Position numbers and translations under genes: made by a program. DNA of 64,000 nucleotides from Aquimonas sp046318115. Lineage in GTDB: Bacteria; Pseudomonadota; Gammaproteobacteria; Xanthomonadales; Xanthomonadaceae. The notes beneath the pieces were generated by a model. It was not told the origin of the DNA. It saw only the letters and a list, made by a program, of their open reading frames with translations, and did not search any database. Where the stretch lies: NCBI GenBank assembly GCA_046318115.1, contig JBKCVA010000078.1:62001-126000 (forward strand). Reading direction: 5' to 3'. Positions 25,743 through 35,050 of this stretch are shown here, in pieces. The stretch's first letter is position 1; every line of letters starts with the position of its first letter.

Positions 25743-28412
25743 TCAGAACTGGTATCGCACCCGCAGGCCGTAGGTGCGTGGATCGTTGAGGAAGCGGATG
25801 TTCAGCTGCGAGCCCACGAGGGCCTTCTGCGAGACATCGTCGCCGAGCAGGTTCGAACCCCACAGCTCGAAGCGCCAGTTGCTGTTGGCGGGGCTGTAGC
25901 CGGCGCCGGCGTTGATCGTGGTGTAGGCGCTCTGACGATCCGGGAAGCCCGCCGCTGCAGCGCTCTCGACACGGTCGACGGTGCCGGCGGTATCGCCGAC
26001 GAAGACCACGTCACGGTTGTTGAACTGGGTCAGGAAGTACGCCGAGCGATAGCTGGCCAGGATCTGCCAGTCGAACAGGCCGTTGCCGAGCTCGAACACA
26101 TGCTGCAGTCGCGCATTCAGGGTCAGCTTGGAGGACAGCGGGAGTTCGTTGCCGGCGAGATCGATCTCGGAGGTGATGCCGCCCAGGCCGAAGTCGATGC
26201 TGCGCACGTCGGCGACAACGCCGCTCTTGATCTCGGTATCGAGCAGCAGGGCGTTGAGGCTGAGGGTCCAGTCCTGCGAAAGGCTGAGAATGCTCTCGGC
26301 TTCAAGGCCCATGATCTCGGACTTGCCCACGTTGCGGTTGGCCAAGGCGAAGCCCGTGGCCTCTCCCGTTTCCGGATTGAAGGCGATGGCAGTCAGATCC
26401 TGGAAGACCTGGTCGCGGTAGTCGTAGTAGAAGCCGGCCAGGTTGAAGGTCGAGCGCCGTCCGAGGAAGTCGAAGCTCTGCTTCGAGCCGAGCTCGAATG
26501 CGGTGATCTTCTCGGGCTTGTAGGTCTCGGGAATGACGCTGATGTCGAAGCTGTCGTTGAATCCGCCAGACTTGTGGCCGGTGCTGATCGTGCCGTAGAG
26601 CAGGTGATCGTCCGACAGGTCCTTCTCGAAGCCGACCCGCCAGTCGTTGAAGTTGAACTCGCTGCTGCCCTCCTGTTGCGAGGGGATGCCCAGCACGATC
26701 CAGGGATGCGAGCCGTTCGGGGTGCAACTCAGGTTGGTGCCGCCGGTGTCGGGGCGGTCCACGCAGCCGCCGTTGGGGTTGGTGCCGTTCGCGATCGGGC
26801 CGATCTGCTGGAAGATCGTGTCGTTACGGCCCCCCGCCAGAATGCCCTGCAGCAGGAAGCGCGCGCGATCGGCGTTGGTGGTGATGTTGCGCACATCGAA
26901 GCTGGGCCGACGGGTCAAGGCCGGCAGGAAGCCGGGCGTGCCGAGTCGCACCGAGAAGCAGCAGCCGTCGGTCGCGCCCAAGCCGATCGTCCAGTTGCCG
27001 CCGATGCCGTAGCGGTACTTCGATTCATCGGTGTAGCGAAGACCTCCCTTCAGTCGGAAGGTGTCGCTCAGGTCGAACGTGCCATCGCCGAACACGGCCC
27101 AGGATTTGCCGTTGACGTCCGGCATGGTGAATTCGGTGCCGGAATAGAACACACCCTTGTCCGCCAGCGAGAACAGGCCGACCTTCTGATCCTCGTTGAA
27201 GTAGAAGCCGCCGGCGGTCCAGCGGAAGCGTGCAGAGTCCGGCGAGAACACCAGCAGCTCATGCGTCTGCGACTTCGAAAGGGTTTCCCAGTAGTTGGTC
27301 GAGAACAGGTCGTAGTCCGGGCGCGAGCCGTCGCTGCTGCCGAGCGGGCGCTGGGTCAGATTGCGCCCCGGCCAGTTGACGCCGGCGCTGTTGGCATTGG
27401 TCTGGGTGTAGTCCACGTCGCGGTACGACGTGTTGTACTCCACCCGCAGGCCACCGAAGTCGTAGCCGATGCTCGCCATCACGCCCTTGTTGGTCGAGTC
27501 CAGCGTGCCCTGGTTACCGAAGTAGACGACTTCGCGCAGGTCGATGTCGTCCGGGTTGAAGCCCTGCAGCGCAGCGCCGTAGATGTTTGCGCCGGGATAG
27601 CCGGTGCCGCCCTCCTGTCCGTAGTCGCCCATCAGGAAAATGCGCAGGGCCTCGTTCGGCTCCCACAGGAAGGAGACGCGCGCGGCATCTTCGTCCTGGT
27701 AGCCGGCGGGCTTGAGCGAAGGGTCACCCACGTTCGTGTACGAGGTTTCCTTCTCGACGTGATAGCCGGAAACGCGCAGCGCAGCGGTCTGGCCGAGCGG
27801 CAGGTTCAAGCCGAACTCGCCGCCAACGTGGTCGCGGCTTCCGAACTCGCCCAGTGCATAGCCGCTGGTCTCTCCCAGCTGCGGCTTGACGGTCACGATG
27901 TTGAGCGTGCCGCCGAGGGCATTGCGTCCGCGCACGGTGCCCTGCGGGCCCTTGTTCACTTCGACGCGCTCGACGTCGAAGAACATGGCGCCGAGGCCAC
28001 GTGGGCGTGCGATGTAGGCGCCGTTGATGTGCGGCGCTGCACCCGGATCGCCCAGCTCGGTGTTGTTCGAGGAGCCGACACCGCGGATGAAGATCTCGAC
28101 GTTGCCCTCCTGGTTGGCGATGCTCAGGCCTGGAATCGCGATCTGCACATTGCGCAGCTCGTTGTTGATGCCGAGCGATTTCAACTCCTCGCCCGAATAG
28201 GCCTGCGCCGTGCCTGCGTACTTCTGCAGGTCCTGTTCGCGCCGATCGACGGTCACCGTGATCGTGTCCAGTTCCTTGGCCTGATCTTCTTCGGACGGTT
28301 CCTGCGCGAGCGCAGGCGCTGACAGAACGACCGCGGTCAGGGCTACCGCTGTGGCGACGGCCAGTTGGTGACGGCGCGGCGTCGGCCGGCTCAGGTTGTT
28401 GGTGCTGCGCAT
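25743..28412 (-). CDS. TonB-dependent receptor, probably for beta-glucan oligosaccharides
   Basis: 889 aa outer-membrane receptor. Its start at 28412 follows a strong GGGAGG ribosome site. The signal peptide covers about residues 15-36 (AVATAVALTAVVLSAPALA), followed by a TonB-box-like LDTITVTVDRREQD. The plug domain has IPGLSIANQEGNVEIFIRGV and the FFDVERVEVNKGPQGTVRGR signature (about 140-160). The barrel ends in Phe (TYGLRVRYQF) as required for BAM assembly. It lies between the GH3 glucosidase and the sugar symporter. There is no SusD partner, so this is the SusC-only arrangement usual in Xanthomonadales and Caulobacter. Substrate inferred from neighbours only. Confidence 0.93.
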   Translation of the reverse strand: MRSTNNLSRPTPRRHQLAVATAVALTAVVLSAPALAQEPSEEDQAKELDTITVTVDRREQDLQKYAGTAQAYSGEELKSLGINNELRNVQIAIPGLSIANQEGNVEIFIRGVGSSNNTELGDPGAAPHINGAYIARPRGLGAMFFDVERVEVNKGPQGTVRGRNALGGTLNIVTVKPQLGETSGYALGEFGSRDHVGGEFGLNLPLGQTAALRVSGYHVEKETSYTNVGDPSLKPAGYQDEDAARVSFLWEPNEALRIFLMGDYGQEGGTGYPGANIYGAALQGFNPDDIDLREVVYFGNQGTLDSTNKGVMASIGYDFGGLRVEYNTSYRDVDYTQTNANSAGVNWPGRNLTQRPLGSSDGSRPDYDLFSTNYWETLSKSQTHELLVFSPDSARFRWTAGGFYFNEDQKVGLFSLADKGVFYSGTEFTMPDVNGKSWAVFGDGTFDLSDTFRLKGGLRYTDESKYRYGIGGNWTIGLGATDGCCFSVRLGTPGFLPALTRRPSFDVRNITTNADRARFLLQGILAGGRNDTIFQQIGPIANGTNPNGGCVDRPDTGGTNLSCTPNGSHPWIVLGIPSQQEGSSEFNFNDWRVGFEKDLSDDHLLYGTISTGHKSGGFNDSFDISVIPETYKPEKITAFELGSKQSFDFLGRRSTFNLAGFYYDYRDQVFQDLTAIAFNPETGEATGFALANRNVGKSEIMGLEAESILSLSQDWTLSLNALLLDTEIKSGVVADVRSIDFGLGGITSEIDLAGNELPLSSKLTLNARLQHVFELGNGLFDWQILASYRSAYFLTQFNNRDVVFVGDTAGTVDRVESAAAAGFPDRQSAYTTINAGAGYSPANSNWRFELWGSNLLGDDVSQKALVGSQLNIRFLNDPRTYGLRVRYQF

Positions 28413-28569
28413 TGTCGAACCCCTCCCGGCGCCTGCGGCTGTCTACGCCCGTACGCCCGTTGCTGTTTTCCCAAGCTCTCCCGACGCGTCGCGGCGGGCG
28501 TCCTCATGGCATCGATCGGCTGGATCGGTGCTTTGCTGCTTCTTCAGGCCTCGATGCGATCGCGCGGAT

Positions 28570-31164
28570 TCATCGGACAGAAGAACATTCCACGACCACA
28601 TCCGCATCGGTGCCCAGTTCGACACCGGCGATGCGCAGGTCGGCACCTCTATCCGCGGCCAGCCGCAGCACCGTATCCACCCGCTGTGTGGCGAGCCCTG
28701 CGCTGCGCAGGCACTTCAGAGGCACGGCGAGTCGCCGCCACTCACCGATGTGGGCAGCGAGCGCTTCGCCCACTGGAAGCAGGGCACCGCAGTCGCTGCC
28801 GCAGCCCATGCCGAGCCGCAGTCCGCCCGGACCTTGCGTATCGACGCGGACGCGCAACACCAGGCGTACGTCGCCATTGGTTTCCCGCTCGATGTCGACC
28901 GCATCGGCGAGGCTGAGCCTCAGTTCGGCAGGCCCTGACCACTGAAGCTGGCGGGCGTCTTCCTGGGCCTGATGATCGACGGCGCGGATGCCAAGCTGCC
29001 CAGAAGGACTGCGCGCCGGCCCGTTGCCTTCGACCCGGTGCGCGCCCTCCGCGTCGACCAGCTCGAATCGGGCCCCAGCTGCCAGACCACCGCGCGCGAA
29101 CCACTGGCCCGCGCGGGTGGCTGCGGGCAGTTCGATCTGCTCCGGCAAGGTCGGCACTTCGCCCGGTTCGCCATAGCGCAGGCCATGGCCGAATGCGAAC
29201 AGCGGGGCATAGCCTTCGTCGCCGACATTGAGCTGGTACTGGTCGGGGCGCGCCGGCCAGGAGAACGGCAGCCGACCGTGGAAGTCGTGCTGGAGGGAGC
29301 CATCGCCTGCACGCAGCAGAACATCGGCGATGCCACCGCCCTCGCTGCCCGGCAGCCACGCCGCGACGAAGGCGTTGGCGGCATTGAGTTCGCGGTTGAC
29401 CCACAGTGGCCGGCCTGACAGAAACACCGCAACCACAGGAACATTGTCGGTGCGCAGCCGACGCAACAACTGCAGGTCGCGCTCGTCGTCGGGTCGATAC
29501 ACCAGGGTGTCGATGTCGCCCTGGAACTCGGCGTACGGGTCCTCGCCGAACACCACGATCGCGACATCGGGACGGGTTTCGAAACGTCCGTCCACGGCCA
29601 GTTCCGCCGCGCCGCCAGCGGCCTCCACCTGCGCGCGAAGGCCCTGCCAGATCGAGGTGGCGCCGGGGAAATCCGAAGGCTGGGTGCCCGTACCCTGCCA
29701 GGTCAGCGTCCAGCCGCCGCTTTGCTTGGCCACGCTGTCGGCACCGTCGCCCGCGACCCCGATGCGTGTGCGCGGATTCAAGGGCAGCAGCTGTCCCTCG
29801 TTCTTCAGAAGCACGAGCGAGCGCCGCACGGTTTCGCGGGCCACTGCACGATGCGCTTCGGCACCGATGAGCTCGAAGCGGCCGCCGAGCGCACGCTTCG
29901 AGGGTGGCGGCGCATCCATCAGCCCCGCCGCAAGCTTGACGCGCAGGATCCTCGAAACCGCCTCGTCCAGTCGCTCCGGACTAAGCCGCTTGGTGCGCGC
30001 GGCCTTGAGTGTGTTGTCGAACAGTTGGCGCCAGCTGTCCGGGGCCATGAACATGTCGACCCCGGCCTCGATCGAAGCGGGGCAGTCGGTCGGTGTGCAG
30101 CCGGGAATCTGACCGTGGCCGTTCCAGTCGCCGACGACAAAGCCGTCGAAGCCCATGCGCCCCCGCAGCACATCGGTCAGCAGGCCGCGATGTCCGTGCA
30201 GTTTGATTCCGTTCCAGCTCGAGAAGCTGGCCATCACGCTCTGTACGCCAGCAGCGATTGCCGGTGGGTAGCCCGCCGCATGCACATCGCGCAGCTCGGC
30301 TTCGCTGACCCGGGTGTCGCCCTGGTCGCGTCCATCGGCGGTGCCACCGTCGCCGACGAAATGCTTGGCGGACGACAGCACTTTGTCCTCGCCGAGGAAG
30401 CCCGGTGTGCCAGGCTCTCCCTGCAGCCCATGGACGACCGCCGCGGCGTAGCTGGCGACCACGGCAGGATCTTCCGAAAAGCCTTCGTACGCTCGACCCC
30501 AGCGGTCATCACGGGGGACTGTCAGGGTCGGGGCGAACGTCCATTCGGCGCCCGTGACGCGCAGCTCGCGCGCGGTGATCTCGGCGATACGCTGGACGAG
30601 CTGCGGGTCGCGCGTCGCGCCAAGGCCGATGTTGTGCGGGAACAGTGTTGCCCCGATCACGTTGTTGTGGCCGTGCACGGCGTCGATGCCGAACAGCAGG
30701 GGAATCACGGTGCCGCGTCGACTGGCGTTGGCCGCATGAAAGGCATCCGCGAGGGCAAGCCATTCCTCGGCGGTGGCAAAGGCCTTTCCGCCCGGGGCGG
30801 AGTTGCCACCGGCGAGAATCGAGCCGAGGGGATAGCGGCGAAGGTCCTCGGGCTGGATGCTGGCGATGTCGGCCTGGATGATCTGGCCGACCTTTTCCTC
30901 CAGGCTCATCTGCGCGAGCAGTTGGCGGACGCGGGTCTCGATGGCTTCTTCGCGCTTCACGCCCGATTGTGTCTCGGGCCAGACCGCCGGGTTCGTTTCC
31001 GCCGAAAGGCCCGTGGCAGCGGACGCAAGGCACGGGCCTGCCAATGCAAGTCCCGTTGCCAACACACCAAGGCGCAACGTCCGCGCTTCGTAGCGCATTC
31101 GCTGGGCCGCACAGCCCCGCGCCGCGGACTGCACAGGGCAGCCGGCTGATTCAAGTGGATTCAC
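28570..31164 (-). CDS. glycoside hydrolase family 3 beta-glucosidase, exported
   Basis: 864 aa if started at the GTG at 31164, which has a GGGAGG ribosome site six bases away; an ATG at 31098 (MRYEARTLRLGVLATGLALA) is the alternative. A hydrophobic export signal lies at about residues 28-50. The GH3 N-terminal barrel shows SLEEKVGQIIQADIASIQ, PLLFGIDAVHGHNNVIGAT, SAKHFVGDGGT (transition-state Lys-His) and FDGFVVGDWNGHGQI. The Asp in that last segment (about residue 343) is the expected nucleophile. The alpha/beta sandwich follows, then a C-terminal module of about 200 residues from about residue 660 resembling the galactose-binding-like domain of ExoP-type glucosidases. It should release glucose from cello-oligosaccharides or beta-glucans in the periplasm or outside. 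Confidence 0.93.
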   Translation of the reverse strand: MNPLESAGCPVQSAARGCAAQRMRYEARTLRLGVLATGLALAGPCLASAATGLSAETNPAVWPETQSGVKREEAIETRVRQLLAQMSLEEKVGQIIQADIASIQPEDLRRYPLGSILAGGNSAPGGKAFATAEEWLALADAFHAANASRRGTVIPLLFGIDAVHGHNNVIGATLFPHNIGLGATRDPQLVQRIAEITARELRVTGAEWTFAPTLTVPRDDRWGRAYEGFSEDPAVVASYAAAVVHGLQGEPGTPGFLGEDKVLSSAKHFVGDGGTADGRDQGDTRVSEAELRDVHAAGYPPAIAAGVQSVMASFSSWNGIKLHGHRGLLTDVLRGRMGFDGFVVGDWNGHGQIPGCTPTDCPASIEAGVDMFMAPDSWRQLFDNTLKAARTKRLSPERLDEAVSRILRVKLAAGLMDAPPPSKRALGGRFELIGAEAHRAVARETVRRSLVLLKNEGQLLPLNPRTRIGVAGDGADSVAKQSGGWTLTWQGTGTQPSDFPGATSIWQGLRAQVEAAGGAAELAVDGRFETRPDVAIVVFGEDPYAEFQGDIDTLVYRPDDERDLQLLRRLRTDNVPVVAVFLSGRPLWVNRELNAANAFVAAWLPGSEGGGIADVLLRAGDGSLQHDFHGRLPFSWPARPDQYQLNVGDEGYAPLFAFGHGLRYGEPGEVPTLPEQIELPAATRAGQWFARGGLAAGARFELVDAEGAHRVEGNGPARSPSGQLGIRAVDHQAQEDARQLQWSGPAELRLSLADAVDIERETNGDVRLVLRVRVDTQGPGGLRLGMGCGSDCGALLPVGEALAAHIGEWRRLAVPLKCLRSAGLATQRVDTVLRLAADRGADLRIAGVELGTDADVVVECSSVR

Positions 31165-31251
31165 GATGTCCCTCCCGCCGCTTGATTCGCGCTCGCATGG
31201 GGCGAGCGTTCGGGCGTCTTGATGCGCCGTGGACGTTAACTTTGCCCAAAA

Positions 31252-31265
31252 TGACATCGCTGTCA
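31252..31265. promoter_or_regulatory. putative LacI-family operator with overlapping -35 (TTGACA) for the GH3 gene
   Basis: TGACATCGCTGTCA is a 14-bp near-palindrome (12 of 14 symmetric, central CG) 88 bp upstream of the GH3 start. On the minus strand a consensus TTGACA occupies 31266-31261, overlapping the operator edge; a matching -10 is not clear (CAAAGT at 16 bp spacing). Binding would block polymerase. The 31165-31505 gap holds no gene. Confidence 0.65.
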
Positions 31266-31505
31266 ATCACTTTCTGCGGCGAGCTTCGAATTGTCCGTTT
31301 CTGCCCTCAATCGGTTGCGGGTTGGCCTTCGCGCGGCTTGCGCGATGGCGGATCCCGCTGCGGGACCGCTTCAGAGACAGGCCCCATGGCAAGGCAGATA
31401 AGCTCGGCGTTGGCGCCCGCCCGTGCTTGTTCGCCCGTCACCCAAGGAAGCGAAAGCGTTGACGCGTAGCGGCCGACCGCGTCCGGACATGTCCCGGCGA
31501 CGCGT

Positions 31506-32315
31506 TCACTGATCAAGGCCGGACGGGCGTTGATCAGCGTTGTCCTGACGGGGAAGCGCGAACAGTCGACGAGCGTTTTCGCTGCAGTGTTCAGCGACAG
31601 TCTCAAATGCATCGTCGCGAAGTGCGGCAATGCAGGCCGCGACTTCCGCCACGCGCGAAGGCAGGTTGCGCTGGCCGCGGTGGGCCATCAGCGGCTGGTC
31701 GGGCGCGTCGGATTCGAGCAGCAGGAACTCGATCGGCATGGTGGAGACAAGCTCGCGCAGACGCTGCGCGCGCGGGTAGGTCACAGGGCCGCCGATGCCC
31801 AGCAGGAAGCCGAGATCGAAGAGCTGGCGCGCATGCTCACTGCTGCCGGCGTAGCTGTGCACGACGCCGCGCAGGCGGCCACGGTAACGCTTCAACGCAA
31901 TCAGCGTGGCTTCCACGGCGCGGCGGGCATGCAGGATCACCGGCAGGCCCGCATCGGCGGCGATCGCCAGTTGTGCTTCGAAGTAGTGCTGCTGCTCGGC
32001 CGGATCCAGTGCTTCGACGTAGAAGTCGAGGCCGAACTCGCCCACGGCGACCGGCTTCTCGCGTCGCACCCAGTCCTGCAGCCGGTCCAGATGCTCGCGC
32101 CGATGTTCGGTCAGGAACATGGGGTGCAGGCCGTAGGCGGGAAACAGATCGGGCTCGCGCCCGCAGAGCGCGCGCAGGCCCGGCCAGCTGGCCGCGGTGA
32201 CCGCCGGGAGCACCTGGGCCACCACGCCCGCCGCGCGCGCTTGCGCCAGCACGGCCTCGCGGTCGGCATCGAACTCGGGGGCGTCCAGGTGGCAGTGGCT
32301 GTCGATCAGCTGCAT
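31506..32315 (-). CDS. TatD-family metal-dependent deoxyribonuclease
   Basis: 269 aa cytosolic hydrolase. The first metal ligands are in MQLIDSHCHLDAPEFD (H-x-H at residues 7-9). VAVGEFGLDFYVEALDPAEQ holds the Glu ligand (about 94). The His in PVILHARRAVEATL and in GVVHSYAGSSEHA, and the Asp in LLLESDAPDQPL, complete the site. Length and motif order match TatD/YcfH enzymes, which have 3'-5' DNase activity and roles in DNA quality control. The TatD name is historical; it is not part of the Tat translocase, and no tatABC genes are nearby. It is 14 bp after the small membrane gene and probably cotranscribed with it. Confidence 0.93.
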   Translation of the reverse strand: MQLIDSHCHLDAPEFDADREAVLAQARAAGVVAQVLPAVTAASWPGLRALCGREPDLFPAYGLHPMFLTEHRREHLDRLQDWVRREKPVAVGEFGLDFYVEALDPAEQQHYFEAQLAIAADAGLPVILHARRAVEATLIALKRYRGRLRGVVHSYAGSSEHARQLFDLGFLLGIGGPVTYPRAQRLRELVSTMPIEFLLLESDAPDQPLMAHRGQRNLPSRVAEVAACIAALRDDAFETVAEHCSENARRLFALPRQDNADQRPSGLDQ

Positions 32316-32329
32316 TGCGGCCGCGAAGC

Positions 32330-32605
32330 TCAGGGCCGGTCGACGCGGTGCGATTCGCCCTCGATGGGCGGACGCCGAGCGGCGGCAACTTCGGACGTCG
32401 GCTCCGGCTGTCGGCGCTGTCGCCAGCTGGTCAGCAGCAGGCCGCCTGCGAACAGCAGCAACTCATCGACAAAGGGCAGGGGGTCCGGTACGAACAGCGT
32501 GATCAGGAACAGCAGACACGTCACCAGCGCCAGTTGCGGAAAGCGCAGGCGCTTCAGGTGATCGCGCAGGACGTTCGGTAGCAGGGCGAGCAGGAAGCGG
32601 GGCAT
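32330..32605 (-). CDS. small membrane protein, DUF6116-like
   Basis: 91 aa. It starts MPRFLLALLPNVLRDHLKRL followed by RFPQLALVTCLLFLITLFVP (membrane segment 1), then DPLPFVDELLLFAGGLLLTS (segment 2) and a polar, basic tail. The motif LRFPxL...DPLPFVDELL is what I remember of DUF6116 proteins in Xanthomonadales; the function is unknown. Two short hydrophobic segments suggest an inner-membrane hairpin with both ends cytosolic. It precedes tatD by 14 bp. Confidence 0.8.
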   Translation of the reverse strand: MPRFLLALLPNVLRDHLKRLRFPQLALVTCLLFLITLFVPDPLPFVDELLLFAGGLLLTSWRQRRQPEPTSEVAAARRPPIEGESHRVDRP

Positions 32606-32606
32606 T

Positions 32607-32646
32607 GGGGATTCGCGATTAGGGGTTCGGGATTCGGGATTCGCGG
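32607..32646. repeat. GGGATTC-type heptamer tract
   Basis: Five imperfect heptamers (GGGATTC, GCGATTA, GGGGTTC, GGGATTC, GGGATTC) immediately upstream of the DUF6116-like start codon. Same family as the tracts at 1954, 35568, 49641 and 51450. Confidence 0.6.
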
Positions 32647-32852
32647 AGCGGGCCTCGCGAGCACCAAGCCCACAGCTTCGCGCATTTGCCGAGCGTAGCG
32701 TGACTGGTCTGGCCGCATGTTTCCCCGCGCTGAATCGCTCGGCTCGCGGTGCGGGAGATGCCGCAGGCCCCAAAACGTGACAGGCCCGCGCATGGCGGGC
32801 CTGTCGGTGCTTCAGCGAGGTCGGCGCGGGATCCGCGCAGGCTTGGCCCTGC

Positions 32853-34184
32853 TCAGCGGCTGCGCTCGCCGCCCTGGGCGCGACGGGGCGGGTTGGCGTG
32901 CTGGCCCTGCGGCTTCGGTGTGGCGTTGCCGCCGCCCGCGCCTTGACCGCCCGGACGACCACCGCCGCCGCGACGTCCGCCGCCGCCGCGCCGCGCCTGC
33001 GGCTTGGGGGCGCCGCTCGGGCGTGGGGCCGGACGGTTCACCTGCAAGGGCTGCGCAGGCTCGAACCCGACGATGACTTCCTGTGGGATCTCGCGGCCGA
33101 TCAGCTTGTGGATGTCGCGCAGCTGGGCGACCTCCTCGTGGCAGACCAGCGAAATCGCATGACCCGTGCTGCCGTTTCGGCCGGTGCGGCCGATGCGGTG
33201 CACGTAGTCCTCCGCCACCATGGGCAGGTCGAAGTTGATCACCGCCGGCAGCTGGTCGATATCGATGCCGCGGGCAGCGATGTCGGTGGCCACCAGGGTG
33301 CTGATGCGGCCCGACTTGAAGTCGCTCAGGGCCTTGGTGCGCGCGCCCTGGCTCTTGTTGCCATGGATGGCAGCGGCGCGCAGGCCGGCGGCTTCGAGCT
33401 GGCGGACCAGTCGATCAGCGCCGTGCTTGGTGCGGCTGAAGACCAGCGTCTGCCGGCGGCTGTCCTGGCTCAGGACATGCAGCAGCAGGTCGCGCTTCTT
33501 GGCGGTGTCGACCGGGTACACCACGTGCTCGATCATCGCCACCGTGCTGTTGCGCGGGGTGACCTGCACTTCCGACGGACTCTTGAGGAACTGCTGGGCC
33601 AGCTCGCGGATCGGGTCGGCGAAGGTGGCGGAGAACAGCAGGGTCTGGCGGGTGTGCGGCACGCGCGCCACGATGCGCTTGATCGCCGGCAGGAAGCCCA
33701 TGTCGAGCATGCGGTCGGCTTCGTCCAGCACCAGCACTTCGATGTGCGAGAGGTCGATCGTCCCTTGGCCCATGTGGTCGATCAGGCGTCCGGGCGTGGC
33801 GACCAGGATGTCAACGCCGCGGCGCAGCGCGTCGATCTGCGGGCTCATGCCGACGCCGCCGAACACAGTCGTCGAGCGGATGCGCAGCTGTTTGCCGTAG
33901 TCGCGGATGCTTTCCTGCACCTGGGCCGCGAGCTCACGGGTGGGGGTCAGGACCAAGGCGCGTGGGCGCTTGCCCTGTGCCGGCTGGCCGCCGGCCAGAC
34001 GCTGCAACAGCGGCAGCGCGAACGCCGCGGTCTTGCCGGTGCCGGTCTGGGCGCCGGCGAGCACGTCGCGGCCTTCCAGCACCAGCGGGATGGCCTGCTG
34101 CTGGATTTCGGTGGGCTGCGTGTAGCCGAGATCGGACAAAGCGCGCAGCAGCGGGCTGGAGAGCCCGAGGGTTTCAAAGGACAT
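32853..34184 (-). CDS. rhlE: DEAD-box RNA helicase, RhlE type
   Basis: 443 aa ATP-dependent RNA helicase acting in ribosome assembly or RNA decay. The start at 34184 gives MSFETLGLSSPLLRAL, as in RhlE. Motifs in order: Q motif GYTQPTEIQQQAIP, Walker A AQTGTGKT (about 49), Ia PTRELAAQV, Ib TPGRLIDH, II VLDEADRML, III FSATFADP, IV TLVFSRTKHGADRL, V TDIAARGIDIDQL, VI HRIGRTGRNG. The last 70 or so residues are a low-complexity RGG/Gly/Pro-rich basic tail (GGGGRRGGGGRPGGQG) that should bind RNA without sequence preference. A 292-bp non-coding region lies upstream, which could be a long 5' leader; I see no defined structure in it. Confidence 0.94.
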   Translation of the reverse strand: MSFETLGLSSPLLRALSDLGYTQPTEIQQQAIPLVLEGRDVLAGAQTGTGKTAAFALPLLQRLAGGQPAQGKRPRALVLTPTRELAAQVQESIRDYGKQLRIRSTTVFGGVGMSPQIDALRRGVDILVATPGRLIDHMGQGTIDLSHIEVLVLDEADRMLDMGFLPAIKRIVARVPHTRQTLLFSATFADPIRELAQQFLKSPSEVQVTPRNSTVAMIEHVVYPVDTAKKRDLLLHVLSQDSRRQTLVFSRTKHGADRLVRQLEAAGLRAAAIHGNKSQGARTKALSDFKSGRISTLVATDIAARGIDIDQLPAVINFDLPMVAEDYVHRIGRTGRNGSTGHAISLVCHEEVAQLRDIHKLIGREIPQEVIVGFEPAQPLQVNRPAPRPSGAPKPQARRGGGGRRGGGGRPGGQGAGGGNATPKPQGQHANPPRRAQGGERSR

Positions 34185-34476
34185 TGGAACTTCCGTGGGA
34201 GGTCCCGAGCGCTCCCTGCAACCGCGCTCAAGGGATGGATCGAACGGCGAGGATTCGCCTGCGACCGTCGGCGCGAACACCGCGCCGAGGACAGCTCCGA
34301 GAATGGGAAAGGGCGGCGGCTTGACCCGGCGGTTTCGGTGCGGCCTGCGGCCGATGACAGAAACTTGAGGCCCTGGGGAGAGCGCACGGCATCTCGGGGC
34401 GAGGCGGAGACTACAGTACGCGCCGGCCCGGGTCACTCCAAATCGTGTGAACTCTTCTGAACGCAGGCCCCGCGGT

Positions 34477-35034
34477 TCATAGAACGCGCTTGGCGCCAAG
34501 GTAGTGGTCGCGCCAGTAGTGGCCGTCCAGCGCGTCCAGCCGGACCGTGCCGCCGCTGCTCGGCGCATGCACGAAGCGACCCTCTCCGACATAGATGCCG
34601 GCGTGGTTGACCCGGCCGCGCGTGCCGAAGAACACCAGATCGCCAGACGCAAGCTGGGTGCGGAGCACGTTGCGGCCGCGCATCGCCTGCAGCTCGCGGG
34701 TGGTTCGCGGCAGGCTGAGCGCAGCGGCCTCGCGGAACACGTAGCCGATCAGGCCGCTGCAGTCGAAGCCGCCTTCGGGCGTGTTGCCGCCGAAACGGTA
34801 GGGCGTTCCGACCAGAGAGATGGCGAGGAACAACACGTGCTGGGCGGCGTGTCCGATGACACCGGTGCGTCCATGGTCCCGTGTCTCGCTGGGGCGCGAA
34901 GGCTCCTGCGGGCGCTTGGGCGCCGAGCCGCAGGCCGCCAGTGCAAGCAGTCCCAAGCCCAGCAGCAGCCGCGGCGCGCCGTGACGCAGGCTCGGGTGGC
35001 GGCTATCCTTTCGCGTTTCGTCCAATCCGTTCAC
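34477..35034 (-). CDS. NlpC/P60 family lipoprotein endopeptidase
   Basis: About 185 aa cell-wall hydrolase lipoprotein. The lipobox is LALAAC followed by GSAPKRP. The NlpC/P60 catalytic domain has GTPYRFGGNTPEGGFDCSGL (nucleophile Cys), VNHAGIYVGEGRFVHAPSSG (His and third polar His) and an aromatic tail. Family members cut D-Glu-diaminopimelate bonds in peptidoglycan stem peptides. The start is uncertain. The longest frame begins with ATG at 35052, but that codon overlaps the start of the divergent FKBP gene. GTG 35034 or a later TTG/CTG is more plausible, and none has a clear ribosome site. Confidence 0.88.
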   Translation of the reverse strand: MNGLDETRKDSRHPSLRHGAPRLLLGLGLLALAACGSAPKRPQEPSRPSETRDHGRTGVIGHAAQHVLFLAISLVGTPYRFGGNTPEGGFDCSGLIGYVFREAAALSLPRTTRELQAMRGRNVLRTQLASGDLVFFGTRGRVNHAGIYVGEGRFVHAPSSGGTVRLDALDGHYWRDHYLGAKRVL

Positions 35035-35050
35035 CAGCGAAGACCCCAGC

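Noticed and set aside
25626..28322. 898-codon plus-strand open frame opposite the TonB receptor
   Set aside because: It mirrors the receptor gene on the other strand, has low-complexity Val/Gly/Ala/Arg translation and no recognisable domain or ribosome site; a high-GC antisense shadow.
31506..32315. Link of tatD to the Tat translocase
   Set aside because: TatD is a nuclease; no tatA/B/C genes are nearby.
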